Source: Molanna angustata (lineage: Eukaryota > Arthropoda > Insecta > Trichoptera > Molannidae). From it: a DNA stretch of 64,000 bases. Within the stretch, counting starts at the first letter, position 1, and each line of letters opens with the position of its first letter. Below the pieces are notes generated by a model, which was given only the letters and a program-made list of their open reading frames with translations, did not search any database and had not been told where the DNA came from. Of this stretch, positions 10,326 through 20,429 are shown one piece after another. A program made the translations under genes and the position numbers. The stretch covers positions 6,996,536-7,060,535 of the forward strand of contig OY754987.1 of the NCBI GenBank assembly GCA_963576475.1, in the 5' to 3' direction.

Positions 10326-11458
10326 TACCACAATATTTATAAAATAACGCTAAAAACCTCATTATGAAACGAAAATGTCTTGAATGAAGAACATCAATTT
10401 AATTGGTCCATCACGTCACACTAGCAATCCATTACCATTTAAGTTACATTCAAATATGTAAAACAAACTATTTACAGCATGCATTTATTCGCAGAACTTA
10501 AAACAATTTCAATGTTATTTAAGAATATAGACCTCTCTAATATGTCTATTATTGGATTCAAATCATCAGTAATAAAGTTCCTTAAGAAACTATAGGAGAC
10601 TATATAGTATAATTTGAAAATAATTTCCCCAGTACCTACCCTTAAAAGATACGTCTTTTAAAAAAAGGAACAATTTGTATGTACATTTTTATTATATTGC
10701 ATGAGTTTATAAATTTTAAATTTGTTTAATACTTTTCTTGTAAAATTAGTTTAAGAAAAACCCTTTTTTATTGTAAGTAACTAAAAAAACTACAAGGCCT
10801 ATGAAGTAGATTTTTACTTCAATCGAAAGAGAATATGAAAATCTATCGGCTGAGTTTTTTATAATTATAATATTTTAATAACTATCCTTGCTATTTAAAA
10901 AACAACTCTAATTTTTACCTTTTTTGCACGTTGTATATTACATATCAGGTGATATACAATATTTTTTCGTGTTTCATACATTAGAAGGTAATTTATCGTG
11001 TAATTTTATACAGGGTATACAAGGGCCTTAATACCTCTGTGGCTTCAGGTGAGTAGTGATTTTCACAAGATCTCATCTTTCTCTTTCCGTCCAATTCCTA
11101 ATATCCTTCACAATCATTTCCCTATATATCTGATATTACAATTGCCACACAATTGATTATTTCTGTAAACTTAATTGGTTGTCTAATGGAGTAGGTACTA
11201 TATTATTCATGTACCTATTTATTTATTTATCTTACGGTCACAAAAGTTAGTATATCACAACAATATGTCGCACTGTAGTGCCCGTCAAAAGTTAAAAAAT
11301 AAAATCTAAGTTTTCTAGATAATTGGCCGCTGCTTCACTCAGGACCATAAATTCCGACCTATTACTTGTAATTAAGACTGCATGTTTACAAAATAAAATA
11401 AAACAAATCAGAATATGGTCAGGAATACAGAGTGGAGGAGCTTTTTCGTTTAGCTACA
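10326..11458. other. Unassigned AT-rich stretch
   Basis: About 1.1 kb with no recognised family, no supported exon and no tandem structure. Part of 10620-10870 (ACGTCTTTTA, GTATTTAATACTTTT, CAAGGCCTATGAAGTAGATT) recurs in inverted form at 34600-34830, so it is probably an unnamed old repeat. Confidence 0.4.
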
Positions 11459-12183
11459 CTGAAAAAAATATTATGACAACCGAACTGGCTACCTGCGTTT
11501 TATTTATTTATTTATTTATATTCGGGAAACAAACAGCTTAATACAATATAAGGGATTAACAATAAAATAATAACAACTATGCCAATAACATGTTTCCACA
11601 AGTATACAGATAAAATTATATTATGTAAGAAGTAGGAAGTAAGTATTATTGAGTTAGGAGGGAGTTAAGAGGGAATAGGGAGGGAAGAGGGGGAGTACAG
11701 AAGGAGAGGGATATGTTTATATGAATAATTATTGTAAGAGAAGTTTTGATTTGATATTAGTTATTGAGGAGTTGAATACGTCAAATTCGTTTAAGTACTC
11801 ATTGAAGAAGTGTGATGCTCGATATATGAATGCATGCTGTTTAGCGCTTGTGTTACAGTGAGGCAGGTGTAATAAGTGGTGGGATCGGGTAGCTCGGGTG
11901 GGAACTCGAAGAGCTAATCGTTCAAGCAGTTCCGGGCAATCCACGATGGAGTTGGCGATTTTATACAAGTAGATGGCGATTTTATTTTTAGCCAAACCTT
12001 TGTTATCAGTAGTAAAAGTTTATCTATTTGTGACTGTACTGTTTGGATGTATGCACAAAACATTTTGTTGCACAAAACCAAATGTTTTGTAGTCAGTATA
12101 GTTCGGTTACGTGTTGCAGCCGAGCAGGCGCTGCTACAATTTCAACATGAAATTTTGTTACTACTAACAATTTTTTTTCAGTG
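11459..12183. mobile_element. Family N element, TA-flanked, with LINE inside
   Basis: Left end TA-CACTGAAAAAAATATTATG at 11459 and right end CAATTTTTTTTCAGTG-TA at 12183 form short inverted repeats (CACTGAAAAAAA) with TA on both sides. The left 39 bp equal the window's first 39 bases reversed, showing the family is multicopy. The interior (11500-12005) is an antisense LINE fragment, so the original element was smaller. Tc1/mariner-like by TA target; no transposase seen. Confidence 0.5.
11500..12005 (-). mobile_element. Jockey/CR1-like LINE, C-terminal end
   Basis: An 88-codon minus-strand frame (stop at 11729) contains LERLALRVPTRATRSHHLLH, then LPHCNTSAKQHAFIYRASHF and FNEYLNEFDVFNSSITNIKS. 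The pattern L.hP...TR.......PHC.TN..Q.Afhyra...fN....hDhF..S....K is the last segment of jockey/CR1-group reverse transcriptase proteins. It is followed by a G/A-poor 3' UTR and an (AAAT)n tail read at 11499-11520. 5'-truncated. Confidence 0.6.
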
Positions 12184-12189
12184 TACGTA

Positions 12190-12600
12190 AGATGGTATTG
12201 TTGCCTGTTGTATTTTCGATAACCGGATCTTGCGTTTACGTTAAGTTTTGTTATAATTTATTAATATTTTTTTATGAATTTTATGAGTTTTTTTATGTGT
12301 TATTTTTAAGGTACATTCGTGATGTGACAAACTAATTAATAAATGTCATTTTGATAAAATTTAATGTAATGACAATGACGAACATATTTTATAGAAATTG
12401 ATCTTTGATAAATTGCTTATTTTTATCCTTTAAAATATGCTGGGCTCAAATCTATTTTTTTTGTCTCAGTTCAATTATTCCTTCTTTTTTTTGTTTTATC
12501 TTATTGGTTCATCATTTGTTTTCTTTTTGTTTTCCTACATATATGTATATGTGTATTTTAAACTTTCCTTTTAACTGTGCAAAGTAATGTCTTTTTTATA
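12190..12600. other. Unassigned T-rich stretch
   Basis: T-rich DNA with no coding signal; the T-rich, ATG-containing part at 12405-12560 resembles LINE 3' UTR composition on the plus strand but lacks a diagnostic sequence. Confidence 0.35.
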
Positions 12601-12845
12601 ATTTGAATGATCAGGAGACGTTGATTGTACCTACCTAATTATGCACAATAGCCATGTGGGAGATACCTGTTACTGGAGCACTGGAGATTCTATTTTTTTT
12701 TGTTTCATGTTTTTTTTTTGTTTGTGTTGTTCAGTGTTCTGTTGGTGTCTCTGTATATTAAATAAATACATAAATAAATACTCGCTCCGACACGGGTATG
12801 TTCCCAGTGAAACGGGTGTCGGTCGCACATAAAAAATAAAAAACA
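12600..12845 (+). repeat. LINE 3'-end-like segment with terminal hairpin
   Basis: CAGGAGACGTTGATTGTACC at 12612 resembles the 3' UTR of the fragment at 31385-31400 (TGGAAGACGTTAATTC). After an (AAAT)-rich run at 12760-12778 comes CCGACAC..GTGTCGG (12788-12821), a 7-bp stem around a 20-nt loop, then an A-rich tail. Probably a composite of two LINE tails. Confidence 0.35.
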
Positions 12846-13039
12846 AGTGTAAAGAATTAAAATAAATAAATAAATTAACAAAAAAAAATCATTAAAGGAC
12901 TGATATACAAAATATAGTGGGTCATTTGTGTACTCCGTTTTGATATAGGTAGATTATGTATTTATAGGTTATGTATTTATAGAGATAGGTTAATTGGAGT
13001 TTGAAATTCGATTAAAATCGATACATAGCAACTAGCTCG

Positions 13040-13330
13040 ATAAGTGCTTGACTCTCCTGTTATTTTCTTATCGTAACCACACTCGAGGTTCGGACCGGAC
13101 CACGGTCACCGTTTTGGCCGGGCGGTCGGAAACCTTCGGTTGGAGTTTGGGGTTAAACGTTCCTACTCTAGCCGGCTAGGACCGTACTGACCAGCAAAAT
13201 GACCGCAACACCAGCTGCTGGTGCCGGCTTCCAAAGACTGACAAAACCCCAATTTGGGGATGAAACTAATTTACCCGTAGCCAATCGATGGCCGATCCTC
13301 GATAAAGACACCGATGAGCGCTGAAAATAG
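13040..13330 (+). other. GC-rich unique block with short frame
   Basis: Composition jumps to well above 50% GC (CGGACCGGACCACGGTCACC, GGCCGGGCGGTCGG, AGCCGGCTAGG). A 41-codon frame starts at 13199 in a good context (AAAATGA) and reads MTATPAAGAGFQRLTKPQFG, later NRWPILDKDTDER, stopping at 13322-13324. GC-rich 5' leaders followed by an ORF1 start are typical of some LINEs, so a LINE 5' end is my first guess; a small host exon cannot be excluded. Confidence 0.3.
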
Positions 13331-13644
13331 CAACTCGGAGGCAAAATGAGACAAGTCGTTTTTAATGATTATTAATATTATTATTTTAATGAATATCAAA
13401 AAAATACATCATAAATTATGGGAGGACAGAACTAACGCAAATACTTAATATTCGATAACTACTTAAATAATTCAATATTAAAATTATTTACAATATTTGT
13501 AACTATGCCGTATTGTGTTGAGTAACACATAAAAATATTTGATTTGATTTGGGAACCATGTGATTCATATTAATTACACCAACATAGTTAACTAGTCTCT
13601 TTCTATGGCTCTGAAATAAAAATCGCGTCAGAGATTGGATTTAT

Positions 13645-13885
13645 GACAGGTATTATGGCGGACATTGGGATCTGGTTGATCTGTTTTGTGTGAGCCCATA
13701 TGTTTGTTGAGGTAATGATTGTGATTGTAGAAAGTTGAGATTGTGTACATATTTAGTGTGGAAAGGGAACTCACATATTCATACTGCTAGCCCCAGAACA
13801 GGATTTCCTAGTTGGGCAGCACTAATCTACTTATTGTTGTCATTATAAATATGGTGTGATAAAAGGTAAATAAAAAATAAAATAA
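13645..13885 (+). mobile_element. Rep-F, copy 1
   Basis: About 230 bp shared with 27835-28080: GGTATTATGGCGGACATTGG, TGGTTGATCTGTTTTGTGTG, GAACAGGATTTCCTAGTTGG and ATAAATATGGTGTGATAAAA before an A-rich tail. Both copies start and end at the same points and end in A-rich DNA, as LINE 3' ends do. Non-coding. Confidence 0.6.
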
Positions 13886-13924
13886 TGGCTCTTATTGACT
13901 CAAGTTCAAGTATTTATTTTATTC

Positions 13925-14152
13925 AATTTTATTTTATATTGCTTCTCGGGCAACTAACAGGTACTATGTCAAATATTAATTTAACACGCACCCAATAACA
14001 AGTTGCCACATTCTGGAGACTTACGATATTAATCGTCTCACAGATCCAGACTGAAAACACAATTAAAAACTGTGTCCCCACCGGGAATCGAACCCGGGAC
14101 CTTTGGATCAGTAGTCAGATACCCAACCAACTGAGCCACAAAGGCCGACACT
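13925..14152 (-). mobile_element. SINE-B, full length
   Basis: tRNA-headed SINE on the minus strand: head GGCCTTTGTGGCTCAGTTGG (A box TGGCTCAGTTGG) and GGTTCGATTCC (B box, reversed at about 14089-14099), body AAACTGTGTTTTCAGTCTGG, a block AACTTGTTATTGGGTGCGTG, and 3' end TAGTTGCCCGAGAAGCAATA. The intact A and B boxes would be recognised by pol III; the region downstream of the head rules out a plain tRNA gene. Confidence 0.85.
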
Positions 14153-14167
14153 TGTCCAATTATGCAT

Positions 14168-14440
14168 ATTTGTACTACATTATTTGCTGAGAGGCACCGG
14201 GCCTAGAATAGTGCTTCCCTTCTTGTCAAATACAACAGGCAACAATAACATCTTACATGGTTCAGCAATAACGTTCACCACCAATTCTAGGTGTAGTACC
14301 TTTTTAGGTGAGACGAGACTGGTGTGTGGGTATACAAGCATGTGTCGTGCTTCCATTTATACGGTAATGCACACTCGCACACCTGTCGCTGGTTACCCCA
14401 CATTGTGGGATATGCCATGATTGTATGAATGAATGATTTT
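14168..14440 (+). mobile_element. Rep-C, near full length
   Basis: Best copy with 56108-56372. Order of blocks: GCTGAGAGGCACCGGGCCTA, AATAGTGCTTCC, CAACAGGCAACAATAACATC, GGTTCAGCAATAACGTTCAC, GTGTGTGGGTATACAAGC, GGTTACCCCACATTGTGGGA and the tail GCCATGATTGTATGAATGAA. The penultimate block forms a CCCACA/TGTGGG hairpin. About 270 bp, non-coding; a (GAAT)n tail instead of poly(A). Confidence 0.75.
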
Positions 14441-14977
14441 ATGAAGTTGCCATTATTTATTTAAGGTTACAAACAGTTTTTTTTTTAATATACATATAAA
14501 TGAAAATTTAACTATTAAATATAAAAACCAAAATAGTAACACCAATTATCAAATTACGATCTTACGAAAAATAAAAACAAAAAACACAAAGAAAGATAAA
14601 TAAACAATTAAAATAAAATCAGTCAAATTAAAGTGACTTATTCCGTTGTTGCTGTGAGTTTTAAGGAGGTAATATAAAGATTAGTTTTAATCGCTTGAAG
14701 AAGATATTAACTAATCGATAGATTAAACCGACCATCGATTTATTAGAGTGGTTTCGTTTTGTACCAGATGGTTGTAAAGTTACAAACGTAGGTCTAATTA
14801 CAAATTTGTAAATTTGTAGTTACAAACTAAATATTAGGGTACCTACAGACTACTGCCTTACCTTGAAAACTTGGAATTTACATGTCAATGGAAGTATTTA
14901 TTAAATTATATTATATTTCGACTTGAAACCTAAGTAAAGATTAATAATATTTGGTATCACCATTACGATAGAGATTG
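14441..14977. other. Unassigned AT-rich stretch
   Basis: No coding or repeat family recognised. Contains AATCGATAGATTAAACCGAC and a palindromic ACAAATTTGTAAATTTGTAG patch near 14800, without further support. Confidence 0.4.
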
Positions 14978-15085
14978 AGATGGGTGCTAGGAGAGCGGTT
15001 AGCGCGCTGGATTAGTAATCCAGCGGTCGCGAGTTCCTTGAATCCTGCCACGACCGATTCCGTTCACCTATAACACAAGTATCAT
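14978..15085 (+). mobile_element. SINE-A, 5' head only
   Basis: GATGGGTGCTAGGAGAGCGG, GCGCGCTGGATTAGTAATCC and a B box widened by a 5-bp insertion (GAGTTCCTTGAATCC, 15030-15044), then GACCGATTCCGTTCACCTAT. Similarity stops after about 100 bp. Confidence 0.75.
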
Positions 15086-15299
15086 AGGTTTTTATTAAAA
15101 GTAACCCCTTGACGCAGAGAAATAAATCTTTTATGTGCTAAAATAATGCCTAAAATTAATGTGAATGGCCGATAAACTTTTTTTTTTATTTCAAGCCAGG
15201 GGGCATGTCCAGCCAAACAGCAGAATAAAAAACATCCATGTTTACCTACATATATCATGGATATTTCTTCAAGCCAACCAGAGTAAATGTTAAGTATAC

Positions 15300-15640
15300 A
15301 AAACAATTTGTACTATGGCAATAAGTCAATCACATTACAAAATAAATAAATATAGCAGAAGAAAAATAAAAAAACAAAGAATATAGCATATAAGAACAAT
15401 TCATAGCAATGATAGGAAAACTAAAGGATAAGGAAAGGAAGAGGAGAGGAAGATGTAATCAGGTGTTGTCACATAAATATTTTTGCTTTAGCCTTTTCTT
15501 GAAGATGATTAATGAAATAGACGACGTAATATCAGAACTTAGGCTATTCCATAGTCTAACTGAATGTACTTCAAATGAAGATATGATTATCTTATGGAGT
15601 TCTATAGTATCTTAAGATTTTATAGAACTCATGATATGGG
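15300..15640 (-). mobile_element. CR1/jockey-like LINE, C-terminus and 3' UTR
   Basis: Minus-strand reading gives EVHSVRLWNSLSSDITSSIS then LIIFKKRLKQKYLCD, matching the closing signature (RLWN.LP..I....S...FK..L). The AT-rich 3' UTR follows down to about 15300. The same 3' segment, interrupted by a DNA element, occurs at 62090-62310 plus 63168-63200. 5'-truncated. Confidence 0.6.
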
Positions 15641-15734
15641 TACACATGGATGGTTTTGATTCCGCCGGTTGACCAGACTTGCCTCCCAGGTCTCTTCATA
15701 TAGTGCAAAATATCAACAAATTTTGGGTTTCCAA

Positions 15735-15850
15735 TAATCACGTATAAACCCTTTTTAAAACGCACGCGATAGTTGTCCTTACAAACACGTAACTTCATAG
15801 CGTATTAGGTGGTTTTAACATCATATTATAATTTCAGTCACAAGATAGCA
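15735..15850 (+). repeat. Rep-I, copy 1
   Basis: About 110 bp shared with 29020-29145: AATCACGTATAAACC, AACGCACGCGATA, ACGTAACTTCATAGCGTATTAGG and GGTTTTAA..TCA..TTTCAGTC (parts given separately). No coding potential; class unknown. Confidence 0.55.
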
Positions 15851-15864
15851 CTTTTCCAATCCAC

Positions 15865-16365
15865 AATGACGTCTCGTCAAAGACTTTCCTCGAGGAATCC
15901 AGCAGCAAAACTCGGACGTGACCTCGTTGGAGAGGGTTTCAGCCTGAATGAGACTTGTAACAATGACTGGGAAAATTCCAACCTGGATGTTAATGGGTAC
16001 ATAGGTAGGTAATCCAACGACGATACCTCTAGGTTTCGATCTGCCAAGAATGCTGTGGACCTCTCTAAATAGGATACGCACTGGACATGGACGCTGTAAC
16101 TACCTCATGGCAAAGTGGGGCATTGTTCCATCCGCTCAATGCGATTGCGGCCATCCCTTTCAAACAATGCAACATAATATTGGAAGAATGCAGCGTCCGT
16201 GCATATGAGGGTCCAAAGACGGATATTTGCGAGCTGACGCCTGCATTTGTGGACTGGCTCGGAGTCCCTCGACCTGAGTGTGTGTTAGTATTTTGTTTAT
16301 GTTTAACTGTGTGTTTGTTGGTTTGATTTTGATGTATTCACTATGTCACACGATAAATAAAAATA
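15865..16365 (+). mobile_element. LINE remnant with C-terminal Cys-His motif
   Basis: Plus-strand translation across two frameshifts gives DWENSNLDVN, then GFDLPRMLWTSLNRIRTGHG, RCNYLMAKWGIVPSAQCDCG, HPFQTMQH and, in another frame, EECSVRAYEGPKTDICELTP. The RTGHGRCxYLLxKWG..xSAxCDCGxxxQTMxHI pattern is the zinc-knuckle-like C-terminus of non-LTR retrotransposon proteins. The 3' UTR ends in ACACGATAAATAAAAATAAG near 16365. Non-functional. Confidence 0.6.
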
Positions 16366-17211
16366 AGTCACAAGATCCTTATATGCCCTAGAAGTTGTAT
16401 AAAATAAAATTTTGAAGTAGGTCTCCATCTATATTTTTTATACTTTTAATATTTTTTCTTCGCAAACATTCAAGTTGAACGTTATATTTTTAAGTGTTGG
16501 AATATGACGATGAATGGGAAGATTTATTGTGAGCGATGGGCCATACAATGTTATGAGTAAATTGTACCTACCGACGTTCCAGAGAAACGACAATCAGCCT
16601 TTTCAAAAAAAAAAAAAAATAAAACAAAACAACAACGAAAATGGCAAACTGAAAAATGTTAAATTCAACATGGCGGCTCTCTGGAAATGCTTTCATATCA
16701 ATCGCATCGCTTGTTGGAGCATTTATTTTAAAATTGTCTGGTAAAGAGGAAAAATACTCTTTTGTTATATCAGAGAACAATATTTTCTTTCACGGGCAGG
16801 TATATAAAAATACAGGAAAATACCCCATTACATACAATGTAAAATATAATATATGAATTTACGAACGGGCCAATGATGAAACAAAGTTTGTTTCCGAGTT
16901 TAAACTACATACCTATGCATAATTTAGTTATACTTACTTTTGATTTTATGTATTGAAAACAGAGCTTAGATTGTACATATAAGTCCATAATTATTTAGAT
17001 AAAATCAAACTCATTAATAATTTTACGAATTCATAAATACCATAACGCTATATATTTAAGCTCACTTTATTGTTGATAACAGGCTCATATAGTTAATTTA
17101 ATTTCAAATATCAATAACGTGTTAGATATTTTTATTTTTTATTTACATCAAAGTATATGAGTTTCGTAATCTTACAGTATACATTCTTCGCCTCTCTGAG
17201 GTCTTATATAT
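16366..17211. other. Unassigned stretch
   Basis: AT-rich DNA with one A-run (16605-16620) and an ACATGGCGGCTCTC string (YY1/Pho-like core) at 16667. Short overlapping frames on both strands at 16514-16856 lack supporting motifs. Confidence 0.4.
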
Positions 17212-18059
17212 GGTGACAGGAAAATTAGTCGAAAAACAATTATTCGAATGCTCAATTTTACGAAAATCAATTTTACGAATGGCAATTATTCGAATCACAT
17301 TTTTTCGAAAAACAATTTTCCGAACACACAATTATCAGAATTTACAATTGTTCGAATTTTTATGACGTCATGTTGGTAGTATTGTGAGACGAATAAACCA
17401 TAGATTTTTATTATAATATACTAGATGTCGTAGTTAGCAAATTTTGTATGAATCGAAAACAAATGACTCACTTTTTGCACGGAGTACTACATCTACATAG
17501 TATATTATGTATAATAAAAATCTATGAAATAAACAACATGGCGACGCACCGCGCTGTCAGATATCCTAGGATGTACACCTATTTTTGAAACCTCAACCTA
17601 CAAAACTTTGGTAAAAATAGGTTGGTTAGGTTTGTTTGTAGATATAATTGCGACTGGCATGAGCCAGTTGCATTATATATTTAAAAAAGTAACTATAATA
17701 TTAAAATAAAAAAACTAAATTGGTATGAATACTAGATAAACATAAACTGGTGTACAAACTAGGCTATCCCGCGCTGTCAAACATCAGTTATTAAAAAAGT
17801 GCAAACATACGTACCCAACAATAATACAAGAAGTAATAATAGTCTTCATCGAATATATTTTACTGGCAACAAATATGTCAAAGGAGGCAACATAATGACC
17901 CAAAAATATATTAAATTCGGTTAATTGGTTTTCCAACAAATGTTAGTTCGAATAATTTGCTTTCGGACAATTGTCATTCTGATAACTGATTTTCGAAAAA
18001 TTGTTATTCGTACAATTGCGCATTCGAACAATTGTGTTTCGAAGAATTTTCATGTAATC
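17212..18059 (+). mobile_element. MULE-D element, copy 3, internally deleted and invaded
   Basis: Same termini as copies 1 and 2, flanked by a 9-bp duplication with one mismatch (CTTATATAT at 17203-17211, CTTAAATAT at 18060-18068 by my reading). About 170 bp between GTATGAATCGAA and CACTTTTTGCACGG is missing relative to the other copies. A 209-bp MITE sits at 17560-17768 within CCGCGCTGTCA. Confidence 0.75.
17560..17768. mobile_element. 209-bp MITE with 11-bp target duplication
   Basis: Inverted repeats of 20 bp, 17 matching: GATATCCTAGGATGTACACC at the left and GATAGCCTAGTTTGTACACC (reversed) at the right. CCGCGCTGTCA occurs on both sides (17549-17559, 17769-17779), and MULE-D copies 1 and 2 show it once, proving insertion. 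A central hairpin GACTGGC-ATGA-GCCAGTT lies near 17660. Duplications of 9-11 bp suggest a Mutator-like source; no coding content. Confidence 0.8.
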
Positions 18060-18149
18060 CTTAAATATAGATAAACAAATGTTAAAAAATATTTTTTATT
18101 TTATTTTCCGTTTTACTAAGCATCCCGATTTTTTATACTATTTTTTTTA

Positions 18150-18362
18150 TTTATCTATTTAATATTGGTTTTCGGGTAACTCACAGGTAGTTAATAGGTT
18201 AATATTTATTTAAAACGCATCCAATAACATGTCGCCACATCTTGGAAACTCTCAGATCCAGCCTGAAGACACAATTAAAACTGTGTCTCCACCGGGAATC
18301 GAGCCCGGGACCTATGGATCAGCAGTCAGATACTCAACCAACTGAGCCACAAAGGTCGACAA
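18150..18362 (-). mobile_element. SINE-B
   Basis: Minus-strand copy with head reversed at 18300-18360 (GAGCCCGGGACC, GCAGTCAGATACTC, GAGCCACAAAGGTCGAC) and body through AACATGTCGCCACATCTTGG to GGGTAACTCACAGG. One B-box substitution (GAATCGAGCC). Confidence 0.8.
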
Positions 18363-18968
18363 AAAACAATAATTTAACAGAAAACAACTAATTGATATAA
18401 AAATCCACCAGCAACGAGATTCTAAACTCATAATCTATAATTGATTTCTTCAAAACACCTATGCAGACCACCGATAAGGGGGAGGGACAGTTGAACGTCC
18501 TTTTCCCATGAACAGGATCCGAAGAATTCACCAGGACGCAGTCTTAACATAAGACGAAAGAAGAAGATTTCCTCCGATCTTATTTTTTGTGTTCCTTAAT
18601 AAAGACAGGACATTAATTTTAAGTTGTTCAAATAAAAATTAGACGCGTATCAAATTGCAAAAATTAAATAAAGCTATCAAGGTGACGGGAGCGATGAAGA
18701 GGTAGTTACGTATTTGAGCAAACAAATTTATTACTGTCAGGGACGAGGAAGCAAATGTTAATTTAGTGGCGAGCATTTCCGGAAGATGTCACGGAGTGCA
18801 GGAAGGCGAGGAGGTATCAACCTTCCTTCCTATGTCAGGATAAACAGAGGGAACCCCAACATGCCCGGGGCCCTTCACCAGACGGCAGCTATTAGCATCT
18901 ATTACTCTCGTAGGACAGAAATATAAAACATTGAATGGTTAGAATATTAAAGTATTTTGTAATTAACG
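18363..18968. other. Unassigned, moderately GC-balanced
   Basis: Includes a block at 18660-18920 with GC near 45% (CACGGAGTGCAGGAAGGCGA, ACATGCCCGGGGCCC) but no supported frame. Either host sequence or the degraded 5' part of the reverse transcriptase remnant just downstream. Confidence 0.35.
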
Positions 18969-18969
18969 T

Positions 18970-19045
18970 TAATAGAAATAAGCGAATAAAGAATCTGGAG
19001 TACTGCAAGGGTGTCATTTGGGGCCGATTCTATTCAATGTAGAAA
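18970..19045 (+). pseudogene. Reverse transcriptase motif fossil
   Basis: Reads SGVLQGCHLGPILFNVE, a degraded form of the GVPQGSxLGPxLF motif that precedes the catalytic aspartates in jockey/CR1-type reverse transcriptases. Nothing recognisable of the enzyme follows; the AT-rich continuation joins a LINE-K tail at 19146. Confidence 0.6.
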
Positions 19046-19134
19046 TGATTAAATTATAAATTACAATAAACGTTGATACTTAATTGTATATTATTTTATT
19101 ATTTATTAACTATTTCAGTATAGTACATTTCATA

Positions 19135-19205
19135 TTGAAATTTTACTATCTCACTAGGCTAAACGCCTGTTTTGAGGTAGTAATCTTAAGCATTTAGACA
19201 AAGGT
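19135..19205 (-). mobile_element. LINE-K 3'-end hairpin
   Basis: On the minus strand CTACCTC..GCCTAGTGAGATAG (19180-19146) with one C/A mismatch in the stem, followed by TAAAATTTC as at 47261. Opposite in orientation to the reverse transcriptase fossil, so they need not belong together. Confidence 0.5.
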
Positions 19206-20319
19206 TAAATATTGAGGGTAGGTATAATATTAAGATTACATAATTAAGAAAATTGAAATAGAAACATAATTGTATATGAACAATAAATGTTGGTGATTGT
19301 ATAAAAAATGTATGTTCTTTAAGAATTGCACAGGCCAAAAAAGAGATAGAGAATTAAAAAGTAGTCACAAGGTTGCCAAGCTATTACCTGATATTGAATA
19401 AATGACGTTTTTTACATAAATAAAAAATTGATAATTTTAGATTATATTAAAATAAATATGTAAAAAAATATTTTAGGAAATGTATGATGATGTATGTATC
19501 TATATGTACTTACTAGAAGGAAAAAAATGGTGAAATATATTTTATAACAACAAAAACAATAATTAATAATAATAAAAACTTTTTGTGAAAAAAATAGAAA
19601 ATACAACGCTTTAGGTAACGAGATTTAAAGACTTTGGCATTCTCGTAAAATAATAATATTACCGTTCATTATTTCAGCCACTGGCATTATTCCAAAATCG
19701 TTAATCCGTAATTTAGAAATTATAGATTTATCGAAAAACTTAATAATAAAAATGCCAAAAACGGTAATAGTGAATACACGTATAATCGTTAAAGATTTTT
19801 TAAACGTTAATATTCGGGAATCAGTAGGGTTGATAGGTAGTATAGAGACCTCCTCAGAGCCTAATCCTTTGATATGTTAAGTATCTGGATGGGTGAACTA
19901 TTCCCAATTGAAAGCTTGATGATGCGTTTGTTGCATTTTATTTTGCTCTTTTAAATAATTTACAATTTACGGATTGATCTGCTAATTCTTTTGAGGAAGT
20001 GTATAATGATAATAATAATAATTGAGTGTTATTATTTGTAGTGCTTAATTGTTATTAATATCATGAGTAAATCGGCCAGCGCCGTAAAAAAATAAAACAA
20101 TAAAAATAGAATTGATATTTCCAACCCAAATCATTATATTATATTTTAAAATATCAGAAAGTATTGGCAGCACGATATCATTAATTTGTAAAATAGATCT
20201 AGGCTCCGCCGCCATTTGTACTGGACATCTGCCTCGGCCGAAATCCTGAAAAATCCCCAGCATCCCTTCTGACATTCTACAAGGGTTGATGGTCCTAACG
20301 ATCCACTCATCTGGCAAAC
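19206..20319. other. Intron/intergenic DNA, few repeats
   Basis: Probably first-intron sequence of the gene whose exon lies at 22085-22752. AT-rich to 20160, then a unique GC-balanced block at 20195-20320 (CTCCGCCGCCATTTG, GACATCTGCCTCGGCCG). Short frames on the minus strand at 20045-20394 lack homology I recognise. Confidence 0.4.
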
Positions 20320-20352
20320 AAGGGGGGACGAGGGAGGGAGGGAGGGGTGGTA
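20320..20352 (+). other. G-tract with quadruplex-forming pattern
   Basis: GGGGGGACGAGGGAGGGAGG continues GAGGGGTGG: five runs of three or more G separated by 1-4 bases, which satisfies the G3N1-7 quadruplex rule. Sits in the putative first intron. Confidence 0.45.
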
Positions 20353-20429
20353 GGCTTCTAGGGAGAAAAGGCCGTATACCGTAGGAGATTGCATGTTGAC
20401 AAGATTGTTTGGTGATTCTGTAGGGTTTT

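Noticed and set aside
11300..11541. Plus-strand 72-codon frame
   Set aside because: Crosses the junction of unique DNA, a family N end and a LINE tail; no motif.
14085..14150. Possible minus-strand tRNA gene
   Set aside because: Good pol III boxes, but this is the head of SINE-B with the same downstream body in three full copies.
20045..20394. Two overlapping minus-strand frames of 82-90 codons
   Set aside because: No homology recognised, frames overlap in different phases, and the G-tract creates much of the sequence.
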